64,000 nt of DNA from Purshia tridentata (GCA_003254885.1 QANT01008106.1:1-64000); one strand, 5' to 3'; shown: positions 1 to 11,460, counted from the stretch's first letter. Made by a program: numbers and translations. The notes: generated by a model from the sequence alone, not told the origin.

Positions 1-258
1 AGGAATGCTAGCTAGTTACTTTCTCTTTTATACCTTCTTCCTCTACATTTTCTCTCCTCTCATGATGCAGTGTAGTTGCATGATTGGAATTGTTCATATT
101 GTACATCATCATTTAAAGATCATCTTTAAAAAACCAACCTAATTGAATATTGTTTAATAATCTAACTATAATAAAATAAATAAAACATAAATTTAACTAG
201 TACAAAAATCGTCATTTTATGTGATTACAACTCTCATTATGAGAATACTCTGGAGTTT

Positions 259-480
259 ATGGCAGCAAACACTCAGGTAGCTACTAGACCGGTGATGCCT
301 GCTGCTTGCTGGGAAGCTCCACCCCCGGACACGGTGAAGGTCAACGTTGATGGCGAAAGTCAACCATCCCTTGAGGAGACAAAGTTGAATGTTACTTCCT
401 CCAAACTGATAAGATCAGGCCCACAAACTTATAATTTTTTTTATTTATTGTCCAAGCAACTTCGTACGTTCGTATATTGA
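259..480 (+). pseudogene. Fragment resembling the start of a plant RNase H-like (RVT_3) domain
   Basis: A 73-codon open frame contains W-E-A-P-P-P-D-T-V-K-V-N-V-D-G, the usual entry motif of RNase H-like domains found at the C-terminus of plant LINE polyproteins and in many orphan plant RVT_3 proteins. The similarity stops straight after the first Asp-Gly. No other catalytic acid and no reverse transcriptase lies upstream, and the flanks are AT-rich. I read it as a short degenerate relic, not an expressed gene. The call rests on one short motif, so confidence is low. Confidence 0.35.
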
Positions 481-966
481 TTAAGACATTTATCTAAATA
501 ATGAATTTGATCATAAAAAAATAATATATACCCAATTATTACTATTCGGACCTTAATATTGTTATAAAGGACAACTTCACTTTAACAAAGATTCCATGAA
601 ATATGCAAAAGAAAATATTTTATGTGATTATGAAGAACAAGTCACACAGATCCAATTTCAATCAAAGGTCTAATATAAAAATGGGGTGTATACAACTAAA
701 ACCATGATCTTAATTCAGTCAAACTGGGATGCCACATTCTTACAAATTGTTCAAAATTAAGCCCAAAATGAAAGCCACACTCCCTGTTGTTAAGAGAAAC
801 TTTCACAATAAAACCAGGTCAATGGCCAATCTAATCATAGAACATGAACTGACAACCAAAAACTCTAAAACCCCAAATGGAAGTTATCGGCAGCGATCTC
901 ATCTATGTTTATCGAGAACAAGTTGATCCTACAACTTCAAAGAATTGGAAAAGGGAAGACCAATAG
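481..966. other. Intergenic / 3' flank of the RRP17-like gene
   Basis: AT-rich sequence between the RNase H relic and the stop codon of the minus-strand RRP17-like gene. The part nearest 966 is probably its 3' UTR. A 65-codon open frame at 729-926 has no recognisable domain. I see no RNA gene or repeat structure. Confidence 0.5.
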
Positions 967-3706
967 CTAGCGCTTTTTATTGCTCTTTATATTTCCCTTC
1001 CTTTTATCTCGCTTGCTTTGCAGCTTAGGCCGTGACTTCTGTCTTGCAACCTTTTTGAATGGTTTCTTCTTGCTCACAGGTACATTGTGCCTTTTATTAG
1101 CTCCAACTGGTCGGGATACTGTTGCCTCCCCCGTCTTTTCAATTGGATAGATTTCCTCTTCTCGAGAGATTTCGCTTGTTGTCACCGTGACTTTAATGTC
1201 ACCATTGTCATAGGTTGTTGTACCTTTAAACAATGAGAAAGGGTAAACTCCCATGCTGATTACGCATAAACTTAAGCATTAGAGTACATCTAAACATATA
1301 AAATCAAAGGAAAGATTCATTCACAACTTTGTATCTCACATGTGATTTCTTTTATTTTCTATATATGTTCAAGCAATCAGTATCATAAAAAAATTTATTC
1401 TTTCCCAACTATGGGAAGATCTGTGATAATACATAACTCCTATCTTGCCATAAATAATTAAAAAATTTGTGATCAGTCACAAGTGATGTGATTAAATTGC
1501 AATAAGATTTTCTAAATTCAATAGTGCCTTGATGCCAACTTTGTTGCTATGTCCTTTATTATTGAGATATGAAGACAAGAACATCTTTCTGGTATGATTT
1601 AAACTGATAACTTTCTCACTAAACCAGAAAACCAACTTCATGGTATAGGCTATAGGCAGCTGGGGATAGCAGCAACAGAATACCCAATATGTAGTTACAA
1701 ATGAGCGCTTTATAGTAGGCACTGACAATATATGTTTGTATCCAGTGCATTAGAGTTTTGGAAAATACCAGAAACTGATGCAGCTGGCTCACTATTTTCA
1801 TCATCCTTGTGCTCATCACTCTCATCAGGTGCTACATCATCAGTTGCTGCATCAGTGGGTGGGGGAGCTCCCCCATTGAGAGCATTCTCCTTTTCTAGTC
1901 TCCTCTGCAACAAACAATTACTAAAGATAAGACAATGGAAACTTAAAGTTGTCTTTCTAATAAGTCAACATAATAGTTATCAGTGCCCTTGCAAACATAC
2001 AGGAAAAATAAAATAGAAATCTCGAAAAGGATGAACAGATACATGAATGATGGGGAGTAGGATTGCAAGGTTAACCTGATACAAGCTCACAAACCACCAC
2101 CACACCACACCCCACCCCACACAACACCACACCCCTCTCCCCCTCCCCCCCACCCAAAAAAAAACCAAACACACGCACACAACCACCCAGAAAGAAAGAT
2201 CCTTTGTCTGAAAAAGGATAGGCTTAATGAGTAGCCAAAGTGAACCTAAGGTCAAAGCCCCGGCATACAATGTTGCCCTTAATAAGGTAAACAGTTTCAA
2301 TATGGCTTGACTGCCTGAAAAGAATAAGATCAGAAGCATTTTCCCCCATCATGTTATGTGCATCGTATACAAACCTGATGATCATATGCATTGAAACTCA
2401 TTTTGTCATTCAAAGCGGCAGCTGAGCAGATATTAAATGTTTACATAGACACATACGAGCTCAGCCCTCTTTATCCATGAAAATAAATTAGAGTGGAACT
2501 ATCAGAGCCGACATCTAGTTCACATGAGAGCCAGTGAGGACAGGAACAAAAGAAAACATACTGGTGCATTCTCTTCTGACTTTTATGGTGGAAAATATTT
2601 GTGGAAAGACAATAAGTGTGTTGATGTTGGTTACCAAAATTTTCAATTTTTGGCTTAGATAAACGATGCTAATGCATATAAATTAGGATAAAACTATCAG
2701 AGCTGACATCTGGCTCACATGAGAGCCAGTGAGCACAGGAGAAAAAAAAAAAAAATACATATTGGCGAGTTTCCTTCTGACTTCTTTGTGGAAAATATTT
2801 GTGGAATGAGAATAAGTTTGTCGATGTTGGTTACCAAAAGTTTCAATTTTTGGCATAGAAAAACGATGCTACTGCTTTTTCTAACAATAATAGGCTCTTA
2901 TACAGTTATACAATCCCTAGAAGAAGGATCACTCTGGGCCTCTCCACAGTTACTACCATCCTACTTAAAGTTCAATCCTCTGCACTATAATAAGGTTTTG
3001 ATGTTATAGAGCCCACTAACATCATCCTAGGCAAAAAAGAAACACATTTTATTTACAGACAGACAACCTGCATACTGGCACCTCCGACAATGTTAAGAAA
3101 AATTTGAAACTCATAATCAAATACTTGCAAATAAAATAGCTTAAGCATCAATTTGATTGCAATTAAATCAATCGACTATAGTAAAAAACGCAATAGAGCA
3201 CAGTTACATCATTACACTAAAAAATAACATATATATTTAGGTCATCCAATGGTAAAAAAATAACCATAAATTTCAAACCTTTTTGCGCAGCTCCAGACGC
3301 TTACGCCGTAGCGCCTCCCCTTGCTTCTTCTCGGCTTCCTTTCTCCTTTTCTTCTTCCTCTTGTGAAACCCAGACACAAAGTCGCTTCACAAACCAAAAG
3401 CCCCAAGTTAAACACACGCACAAAAAAAAACAACAGCACCAACACCAACACCAACACCAACAACAATAAAAACAATAGCCAAAGCTCCAAATCCAAAGTT
3501 GGAAAAGACCCAATTCACCAAATGCAAAAATAATACAAGTTCATGGCATAGTTTTCATTCCTGAAAGTTTGTGATGGAGGTTACTACCTGAGTTCTTTCT
3601 CGTTGAAAGTGACGGCGAGAGACTTGTTTTTAAGAACCCTCTTCTTTATGTGACGGCCTCGGGCATCTGTGGCCGGAATCGCTTCCACTTCGTTCTTCTC
3701 TACCAT
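967..3706 (-). CDS. RRP17: RRP17/NOL12-like ribosomal RNA-processing protein, 4 exons, 205 aa
   Basis: Exons on the minus strand: 3706-3588, 3384-3279, 1904-1769, 1223-967; all junctions are GT-AG and phase is kept to a single stop. The protein begins M-V-E-K-N-E-V-E-A-I-P and has the family's conserved start (ATDARGRHIKKRVLKNK, then SLAVTFNEKEL), followed by GFHKRKKKRRKEAEKK and RRKRLELRKK. An acidic linker rich in D and E and a Lys/Arg-rich tail follow; these basic segments suit a nucleolar RNA-binding protein. Yeast Rrp17 and human NOL12 act in 5'-end processing of pre-rRNA for the large subunit; that role is carried over from the family. Length (205 aa) is usual. The start is the first ATG before the conserved block. 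Intron 2 is long (about 1.4 kb) and holds a G-rich tract and a duplicated segment. A GGCCCA box lies about 165 bp upstream. Confidence 0.9.
2132..2155 (-). other. G-quadruplex-forming motif in RRP17-like intron 2
   Basis: On the transcribed (minus) strand this reads as four closely spaced G-runs of 3, 7, 5 and 4 bases with loops of 1-3 bases, which satisfies the usual G3+N1-7 rule. It is continued by a G/T-rich tract to about 2090. It lies within the intron between exons 2 and 3. Folding is predicted from sequence only. Confidence 0.7.
2485..2870. repeat. Tandem duplication, two copies of about 186-191 bp, in RRP17-like intron 2
   Basis: Copy A spans 2485-2670 and copy B 2680-2870. Both run from an AAATTAG start through 'gagagccagtgag' and 'ggaaaatatttgtgga' to 'aaacgatgct', with scattered substitutions and small indels, so this is an old direct duplication. 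No coding potential or terminal inverted repeats are seen. Confidence 0.85.
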
Positions 3707-3870
3707 TGCAGCTTCAAAGCTGTTTGTGTGCTTGTGCTGCTCGGTCACTACTACTTCCTACTGTTACGCTTGCCGCTTGTGCTTTGACATCCCGCTGTGG
3801 CCAAAAAAAAAAACCCCCGCTTCACGTCCGTTGTTTCTGTGTATAAGACTGATTTGGGTTGATTAGGTTC

Positions 3871-3876
3871 GGCCCA
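3871..3876 (-). promoter_or_regulatory. Site II-type box (GGCCCA/TGGGCC) upstream of the RRP17-like gene
   Basis: GGCCCA lies 165 bp upstream of the start codon; further GCCCA cores sit near 3902 and 3961. Site II elements (TGGGCY), bound by TCP factors, are typical of plant ribosomal-protein and ribosome-biogenesis promoters, which fits the product. Function is inferred from motif and position. Confidence 0.45.
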
Positions 3877-3976
3877 AAAAAATACATAATTTGAAGATCA
3901 AGCCCAAAATGGATGAGTATGTTTTGAGATGGACCTTACAAAACAGAGGTCTGATCAGAAGCCCAAAAACAGTACA

Positions 3977-5592
3977 AGACCTAAAATCTAGCATCTTACA
4001 ACTGGATTGCATTCAGACCCAAAAAAAAGATATCGTGGAATATGAGAAATTCGTAATTAGGACCTCTCTTACATTATAAAGAGAAATGCTATAAATAGTA
4101 TTGTTGATCCAAACTCGAGCAAATTAACATCTGACAACTATACCTATGCATATATTATATAGATGATCATTGAGAAACGTGTCTAGAATGTGGGTGGGAA
4201 GACAGAGGTAACCTGCACGCTTAGTTGGGCAAGTGGATAAACCCAAACATAAGCTTATGTTTACTAATATAGAATGAGAGTACAAAAGGAATAAAAAAAA
4301 GAAGAAATTGGAGTGTGGAGCAGTCATTTTCGTAAAGGCAGTAATTAAAAAAATTTATTTTCTCATTGGGTATTGGGGTTACTAAAAAAGTTTGAGTGTA
4401 ATTTTAGTACGAAGGAATGACTCTATGTGAAATAAAAATATTAAAATCTCTCTTAAAGAGTGTGATTGATGAAAGAATATGATGTGATTATTGATTTTGG
4501 AGTGGACCCTACTTATTTTTTAATTTCCAAATATAAGTAAACATAATTTTGAATTGGAATCGAAGTGACTCATATTTTTTACACACACATTCTATACTGG
4601 TAAATATGATCTAAATGTAGAGCGACGCATATTTATGGCATCTCAAGTGAATGGTTGGTTGTTGACATTCCAACAAAAGAAGGCTCTTCTACTAGCCCTT
4701 TACGAGACAGGCTAGCAAACCTTAAATCTCCATGTGGGCATGGGCATAATCCACAATCATGCCCACATTAAGGGATTAGAGATCGAATTTGACTTTCCTG
4801 TCTTTAAAGAAGGTGTTGTTTGGTGCTTTTTATAAAATTCAGTCTACTCAGATAATCCGACAATTAAAAACATACCATATCAGTTAATAGTTTAAAAAAA
4901 TAACACTATTTAACTCAAAAAATAATAATCTATAGTTGTTGGATTATTTGATGTGTATTCAATCAAATTCAAAAAATTAATGAACAATTTATAAGTAATA
5001 GTGAATTATATTCATTCGGTTTCATATTAAACCAACTATGTAATTAGTAGATAATTGATTAAATAAACATTTTTTAAAGTTTCATTCAAAATTTCTTTAT
5101 TATTCTCATAATTTTTATCCTTTTTATTAAATTTTTATTGATATTAACATTTCATTGAAATTTTTGTGTTTTGAAAACAACGAAATTTGCGTCCCTACTA
5201 AAATTTAATTCCTTGCAACCAAGCCATGAACAAGCTATTAGAACCAATATAAATAGATCAACAATCATAGTTTAAAAAACAAACTAAGATCTCCATCAAA
5301 GAATTTTGGCTGACAACACACTAGTGTGATCTCATTGACTTTAAAGTCTTACTATCAGCCTGGTGGGAATTTGCTTCCACAATCACTAAACCATCAGCAA
5401 AAATTAATTTGAAACTAAAATCTAATTGGTGATCAAACTTTACAGAACCAAGTCCGAAAAATAACTATATGATTAAAGCTCAAATAATGAAAGAGGTAAG
5501 AAAATTAGTCAGGATAACAACAGATTGAGATCTCAATATTATCTGATATGTAACTAAAAATTGAAAAAAAAACGCGTATTGTTTTTGGTCGA
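3977..5592. other. Intergenic, AT-rich
   Basis: No supported gene. The open frames present (for example 4124-4327) are short and low in complexity. From about 4800 to 5200 the sequence is very AT-rich and featureless. I see no inverted-repeat or LTR ends here. Confidence 0.5.
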
Positions 5593-6047
5593 TGTTGATG
5601 CCAAAAATCTCCAGTAATGATAATTGGTCAACAAAAATTGTTCACGATCATCTTGAGAAGCCAAATTCCATCTTCAGTCGTCGTCCACAAATGCGGAGTG
5701 CGGTGTACCTGCAAAAAACACTCCGATGCCAAAATGAGTCCAGATTCAGTGTGTTTCTTCCTTTTTTCCATTGTCTCCCCCCCCTTGCGTGGAGGTATAT
5801 TCCCTTTTTTATAGCAAAATGGGCTCTTCTGTTGTTTTTTACGTTTACCCATTTATTTCTCTCATTAAACTTTCTTGATGAGCCTGGTTGTGGGGGTTTT
5901 CTTCGTGGGTGGTATTATGGTGGTAAATGGGCTATTATTCTAATTAAAGAGGGGAGTTATCCTTTGGTCTGGGCTTAAGTTTACCGTTATTTCGGACTGG
6001 GCTTTATTGTTTTTCGGGTTTAGGCCCAGACATTTTTAACATCCACA
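5593..6047 (-). repeat. 3' LTR of the LARD-like element
   Basis: 455 bp. In element orientation it begins TGTGGATG and ends CATCAACA, giving the short imperfect inverted termini typical of LTRs. It is preceded by the purine tract at about 6048-6068. Confidence 0.82.
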
Positions 6048-6068
6048 ATGCCCCCTTTTCTTTCTTTA
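6048..6068 (-). other. Polypurine tract of the LARD-like element
   Basis: On the minus strand this reads aaagaaagaaaaggggg followed by a few bases and the TG start of the LTR, the expected place and composition for plus-strand priming of reverse transcription. Confidence 0.65.
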
Positions 6069-6299
6069 TACACATTTTTGAGTATGAAGAAAGAAAATTA
6101 TATAGAGCAAAAATAACTCATGAAAAAAGGGTACTAAATGTGTACCTTTCAGAGCTTGCCCCCAATCTTTTGGGGCTGCACACCTTTGATCGAAGTTTGA
6201 GGCGAGGTGCCTTTAGTTCGAAGCTCTTAGCTTTTGTTCGAACTTTTGAAGCTCTCGGGTTTTGTTCGAAAGTTTGGGGCTCCGTGCCTTTATTGACTT

Positions 6300-6300
6300 N
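6300..6300. other. Single ambiguous base (N), probable assembly joint
   Basis: The N is flanked on both sides by the same 15-base string, 'tgcctttattgactt'. This suggests two sequence ends were joined without merging their overlap. It lies inside the LTR element. Confidence 0.6.
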
Positions 6301-7659
6301 ATGCCTTTATTGACTTTCAAATAAACATTTTCCATCCCACTTTCCCTGGAAAGTAGGTCCAAACATGTTTGAAAGAGTATATATATACTTTACTTCCTTA
6401 TGCTATTTAATCTATACGTTCTATAACATGCGATATAATCATAGAATTTCATCTACGAAAATGATCAATATCATTCAATTATTTTTTAGAGAGTGAGGTA
6501 AAGAATCCTTAGCTTTTCTTGGTGGAAATAGCGATTGATCCCACCATGTGAGCTAGATGTCACACACATTGGGATCGCACCTGTTTTTTCTTGCCATTGT
6601 GCCTTAAGAACATCTAGCTCTTATGATGGCCCTTTTTTCTTCTTCCTTTGTGTGGTGCATTGATGCCCCCTTCTCCAAACTCTTGGTAAGTCTAATTGGG
6701 TTATTCCTTTTCCCAACTTACAGGGATGATCGGTCTAATATGTCTCTGCATCAAGTCTATTTTTACAAACTGAGAATATGAGAGTCAAAGGAATTTAAGG
6801 ATTCCGTCTAGTATTCATAGGGCTTATTTAACAAATTTGCACAGCCAAATAAATGAAGAAGACGTAATTAGATAGAAATTCTTATCTGTTGGAGCTCAGC
6901 TTGGAGTTATTCAAGATCGGGGTTTGTTGCATGAAGTCTGTTCGGAACCTTTTGGGTATGGCTTCAGGGGTAAGCGGGTGTTCTTTCTCGACCCTCCAAA
7001 TTCTTGCATCTCCCTGAGCTGTTCGTATTCAAATGGCAATAACTTTCTCCCTATACTTCCGAATTACGAACTGTAAAATTGCTTGGAAAGCTAACATCCG
7101 TGTCCTTCCAAAGGTATATAGTTCATTATCTAGTTCTCTCTGAATTGGTACAGTTTAATCCGAGAAGTTGGCTGATCTTCTAGCATGAACAAAGGCTTCT
7201 TCTAGAAACCTATGAAGAGCATCGGTTCAGGTCTACCATTGATCAAGCTTCTCAAATGTCAATGCGTTCGGAGGTTGATCGAGTTTGGTCCTTCGTTCGG
7301 GTCGAACTCGTCGCGGGTCAAGCTTGCGCTTAGGGGCAGGTCGTAAAGCTGGGTCGATCTCCTTGCAGGTTGGAGCTTTCTTAGAGCCGTGCCCGTAGGT
7401 CGGAGCATGTCAGGACAGGAAGGAGCATGTTGTAGCTTCCCCGAGTTCTTGTCGAACTAGGTCCGTTTCCTCGCAGTGGTCGAGCTTGCAGCTTCGTCGA
7501 AGCCCAAGCTCATCACATTGTCGGGTTCAAAGTTAGCCACGTCGAAGGTTGCTACAGTTCACAAGCTTGCATGTTGGAGGTTGGTCGAGCACGTCGTGCT
7601 GTTATGACATCGAAGCTTTGACGTTCGAAACTCGTGGTTCAGAGGTTGCAGCTTGTTGG

Positions 7660-8463
7660 GTTAATGCTCGGGAAACTGGGTCGAGCTCGTCGAGGCAAGA
7701 GCGTGCGTTTAAGGTGGTTGCTTGTTGTTGGTTGAATTTGAATTCAGCCACTTCAAGTTCAGCCATATCGAGTCCATGCTCGTTGCAGGTCGTGTGTTCA
7801 CGTCGCAGGTTGGACCTCGTCTCGATTAAAGGTCGCACGGGCCACTGCTTCATCTGACTGTTGATCGGAGCTCGAGGCTCGCTGCTCGTAGCCAGTGGTC
7901 GAAGCTCGGAGTTCCCTGGTTTCTTTTTTTTTTTTCTTTTTTCGATGCGGGTTCTGCCTGGTTCTAGCTCGTCGACACTGGAGCGCGCTTTCAGGTGGAT
8001 GCTGGTGCATTCAGGTCATTGGCCGCTACGGGTCGAGTTCGAAGTCAGCCACTTCGAGTTCAGCTATATTAAGTCCATGCCCACTGCAGGTCGAATAGGT
8101 CGCAGTTCGGAACTTCGTCGAAGTCAGAGTTTGGTCGTGCTAGAGATCGACGATCGGAGCTCGCGAGTCAGAGGTGCGTTGCGATCGCAGTCTTGTTGAG
8201 TTGCAGGTTGGAGCTCAGATTAAGCTTGCTACAGGTTGAGCTCGAAGACCGGAGCTCCCTCGTGCTCAGAGCGGTGCGTTGTGGTTCAGTCCGAAGCTTA
8301 CAGAAGAATTGCGTCGAGCTTACAGGTCGAAGGTCGGAGATTGCAGCTCGTGGTCGGAATTTCGTCAAGGTCGGAGTCTTGGTCGAGCTAGAGATCGACG
8401 ATTGAAGCTCGCGAGTCAGAGATGCTTTACGGTCGCAGCCTTGTTGAGTCGCAGGTTGGAGCT
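7660..8463. repeat. Imperfect direct repeats in the GC-rich interior of the LARD-like element
   Basis: Two pairs are visible. Segments near 7729-7791 and 8030-8095 share 'cagccact' and 'agtccatgc' with the same spacing. Segments near 8098-8215 and 8336-8463 share 'gctagagatcgacgat' and 'gctcgcgagtcagag'. The whole stretch is built from variants of a gtcg/agctcg-rich unit, unlike the AT-rich surroundings. I recognise no protein domain in either strand. Confidence 0.7.
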
Positions 8464-9216
8464 TATCGCCTCGAACTCGAAGGCAATCAGGTTGGTGGTC
8501 GAAGCTGCGTCGTGCCAAGCAACTTGCAGGTCGCTGGGTTGCTGGTTCAGGGGCAAGTCACGGGTCGCAGTTCGCGGGTCGAGCATGAACATCAAAGCTC
8601 GCTGCGGGTCGGAGCTTCGTTGAGCTTCTGTTCTGTTCTGTTCTGGTATGCTGGAGAACGCGTTCAGGTCGCCACCGTCGCGGTTTGAGCTTGTGGCGAG
8701 GGCTCGAAGGCTGGAGCTCCCTCGAAATCTGATCGCTGCGTCTGGTCCAATTCGGAGCTAACAGAAGAACTGGGTCGAGCTCGCCGAGGCTAGAAGGTCG
8801 AGTTTGCAGCAAGCCTTACCGTCGACGAGATTTGGCAGCATGACAAGCGCAGGCTGTGCGGCGGCGTCGCGAGCTCTGGCAGTGGCCGTGTGTCATTGGC
8901 CAGGAATTGTATCCTCTAAATCATTGGCCTTATCGATTGGAGTACGAGGAGAAAGAGCAGTTAGCAATTACTTCGTAGATTTCATCTATTTCAGTTCCAC
9001 CTAGATTGCCTTTCTCTCTTGCTTCCTGAAGCTTGAACTGTTTTTCAAGAGCAGTCTCCAGAATATAAGTCCAACGTTTTGTGTTGGATTAGAGATGTAA
9101 TCACAAAATTCAATTTATCAAAAATAGAAAGTTAGAATTTTCTCTGATTAGGGTATTAGTTGCTGCCCCCAGTGTAGACGACATCCAATGCTTCTCTGAT
9201 GGCTTTTTTGTTCAGG

Positions 9217-9236
9217 TTTCCCACAGACGGCGCCAT
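9217..9236 (-). other. Primer-binding site of the LARD-like element
   Basis: Read on the minus strand directly after the 5' LTR: TGGCGCCGTCTGTGGGAA. The TGGCGCCGT core resembles the Asp-type tRNA primer site of plant Tat/Athila-like elements. The exact tRNA is not established. Confidence 0.7.
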
Positions 9237-9735
9237 TGTTGATGCCAAAAATCTCCAGTAATGATAATTGGTCAACAAAAATTGTTCACAATCATCTTGA
9301 GAAGCCAAATTCCATCTTCAGTCGTCGTCCACAAATGCGGAGGGGGGGTGTACCTGCAAAAAACACTCCGATGCCAAAATGAGTCTAGATTCAGTGTGTT
9401 TCTTCATTTTTTCCCTTGTCTCCGTCCTCTATTGCGTGGAGGTATATTACCTTTTTATAGCAAAGTGGGCCTTTCCGTTGTTCACCCCTTTATTTCTCTC
9501 ATTAATCCTTCTTAATGAGCCTAGTCACGGGGGTTTTTTTTTTCGTGGGTGGTATTATGGTGGTAAATGGGCTATTATTTTAATTAAATATCTAGGGGGT
9601 TATCCTTTGTTCCGGGCTTAAGTTTATACTTTGCCTTTCGGGCTTTACTTCCGTTATTTGGGGCTTTCATACCGTTATTTCGGACTGGGCCTTATTGCTT
9701 TTCGGGTTTAGGCCCAGACATTTTTAACATCCACA
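9237..9735 (-). repeat. 5' LTR of the LARD-like element
   Basis: 499 bp. Pairs with the copy at 5593-6047 and is oriented by the adjoining primer-binding site. Confidence 0.82.
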
Positions 9736-10188
9736 TTAACCAAGATATATTAATCTCCAGAACTACATGGATCAGAAAGCTGTATCATGCTTCTCTAGGA
9801 TTGTATGACTATATTTGCTACTCTGTTCAATCCTTTAAATGCTACCCAAATTGAGTTGCCAGATATTCAGAAATTTACTACTCTCATTTCATTATGAGAA
9901 ATCCTTCTTAGACAACTGATTACATATATAGTCATGGTTCTTTATGGGAATTAAGGACTAGAATTTTTTGGCAAGAAGATAATAAATTCACCATAATAGA
10001 TCCATGGGAATCAAGGGATCAAATATACAATGATATAGCTCACATCAATTTTTCAGATCTGAAAATTATATGCTTGATTGGTCTCTTAAATAATCAAATG
10101 GTAAAGGATTGTATTAATTAAAGATTTTTGTAATTCCCAACTTAAATGATATAGTAAGAGGAAGCCCAAGGTCCAAAGACAGGCCAAC
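9736..10188. other. Intergenic
   Basis: AT-rich, no supported gene. The longest open frames are very short and match nothing recognisable. Confidence 0.5.
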
Positions 10189-11460
10189 CAAACATGAATA
10201 AAACAAAGAAACAAAAGGCCCAAATACAAAAAATATATATATATATATAGTTTCATGGTTTCTTTGCGAACTTAAAGAAACGGGCCTGGGCTCGCGAATA
10301 AGAAGTCCAGCAGGCTCGGCCCATGGGTGTTTAAAGAAGGGTAATCACCAAAACAGGCCAGGTTTGCATCAAGCCCAGTTCTAGAAAATTCTTGGCCGAT
10401 GCCCAAAAATGAAGAGACGCATCTCATACAGGTATGCAATTGAGAAGATCAAGAATCATAACTATTACAAACATGAATAAAACAAAGAAACAAAAGGCCC
10501 AAATACAAAAAATATATATATATATATATATATAGTTTCATGGTTTCTTTGCCAACTTAAAGAAACAGGCCTGGGCTCGCGAATAAGAAGTCCAGCAGGC
10601 TCGGCCCATGGGTTTTTAAAGAAGGGTAATCACCAAAACAGGCAAGATTTGCATCAAGCCCAGTTCTAGAAGCTTCTTGGCCGATGCCCAAAAATGAAGA
10701 GACGCATCTCATACAAGTATGCAATTGAGAAGATCAAGAATCATAACTATTGAGATTCTTGTCTGTTACAGTTCTTAAAAGATCGTGACTCGATCTTGAG
10801 TCCCAAAACATCTTTTTTAGGGTTTTACTATTATAAATAGATGGCCTTTATCACCAAGAAGGCACCTTTGACTCCCACCACAAAAGCCTCTCAACTATTA
10901 TCAACTAGCATAACCATACCTTAATTTATCTTGTATATTCAATTTCTAGGGTTGTTCTTAGAAAATCTCATAGTTTCTTTCAAGGACTTAGGTTTTAAAC
11001 ATATATGTTCTGCGTTTTTTATCAATTTCAATGCAAGTTTGCTTTCTCCAATTGCATATTCTTAATTTAAGGTTTAATTTCTTGCTTTTAATTCTCTTAT
11101 AATTAGGTTTAATTGCTTTCGTAATAGTAAGGTAATTTAGATACATTCTATAGTTCATACTCGAATTGTTAAAGATATAACCGAAGGTAATTTATGTTTA
11201 GAATTTACTTTTACTACTAATTGCTATCTTTTGGATTTTAATTTTGCATCCATCACTTGTACTTTCATATTCACTCATCCATCATTACACCCAACACACA
11301 TACACTATCCTAAGTCCTTGCAGCCAAGGCATAAAACCTTTGTGACCGAGACCCAGTTTCTTCATTGGTCCACAGTAAGTCAAATCTATGCGTATCCATT
11401 ATCTTTGTATACTCGGCCTCTTGGCATAATATTGACACTCCCTACACAAATTAGAAGGAC
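10140..11460 (+). mobile_element. Possible LTR-like fragment containing the 279-bp duplication
   Basis: The stretch has the layout of an LTR: a repeat-rich U3-like part with the tandem duplication, a TATA box (TATAAATAG near 10832), then a T-rich, U5-like tail. I could not find a second copy, a primer-binding site or clear TG/CA ends in the window, so it may be a solo LTR or a truncated copy. An open frame at 11231-11464 has no recognisable domain. Confidence 0.3.
10189..10751. repeat. Tandem duplication of about 279-284 bp
   Basis: Copy 1 (10189-10467) and copy 2 (10468-10751) each run from 'caaacatgaataaaac' through an (AT)n tract of different length and 'gcaggctcggcccatggg' to 'aatcataactatt'. 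Differences are few, so the duplication is recent. Both copies carry several GGCCCA/GCCCA boxes. Confidence 0.92.

Larger units (their letters stand above)
5593..9735 (-). mobile_element. Non-autonomous LTR retrotransposon (LARD-like, probably Ty3-related), minus strand
   Basis: Two direct repeats, 5593-6047 and 9237-9735, start TGTTGATG and end CATCCACA on the plus strand and share long near-identical stretches. On the minus strand the 9237-9735 copy is the 5' LTR. It is followed at once by a primer-binding-site-like motif, and a purine tract precedes the 3' LTR, which fixes the orientation. The 3.2-kb interior is GC-rich, carries imperfect direct repeats and shows no gag or pol domain, as expected for an element mobilised in trans. 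The LTRs have diverged modestly, suggesting a fairly recent insertion. No matching target-site duplication is seen (flanks gtcga and ttaac). It is a fossil without coding capacity. The family assignment is inference. Confidence 0.82.

Noticed and set aside
1980-2339. 119-codon minus-strand frame in the RRP17-like region
   Set aside because: It crosses the G/T-rich intronic tract, has low complexity and conflicts with the exon structure that preserves the family sequence.
5592-5978. 128-codon plus-strand frame in the LTR
   Set aside because: Lies within the LTR on the strand opposite to the element; a related frame in the other LTR is just the repeat copy.
7549-8812. Several overlapping open frames on both strands within the LTR element
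   Set aside because: They follow from the GC-rich gtcg/agctcg repeats; none shows gag, protease, reverse transcriptase, RNase H or integrase motifs.
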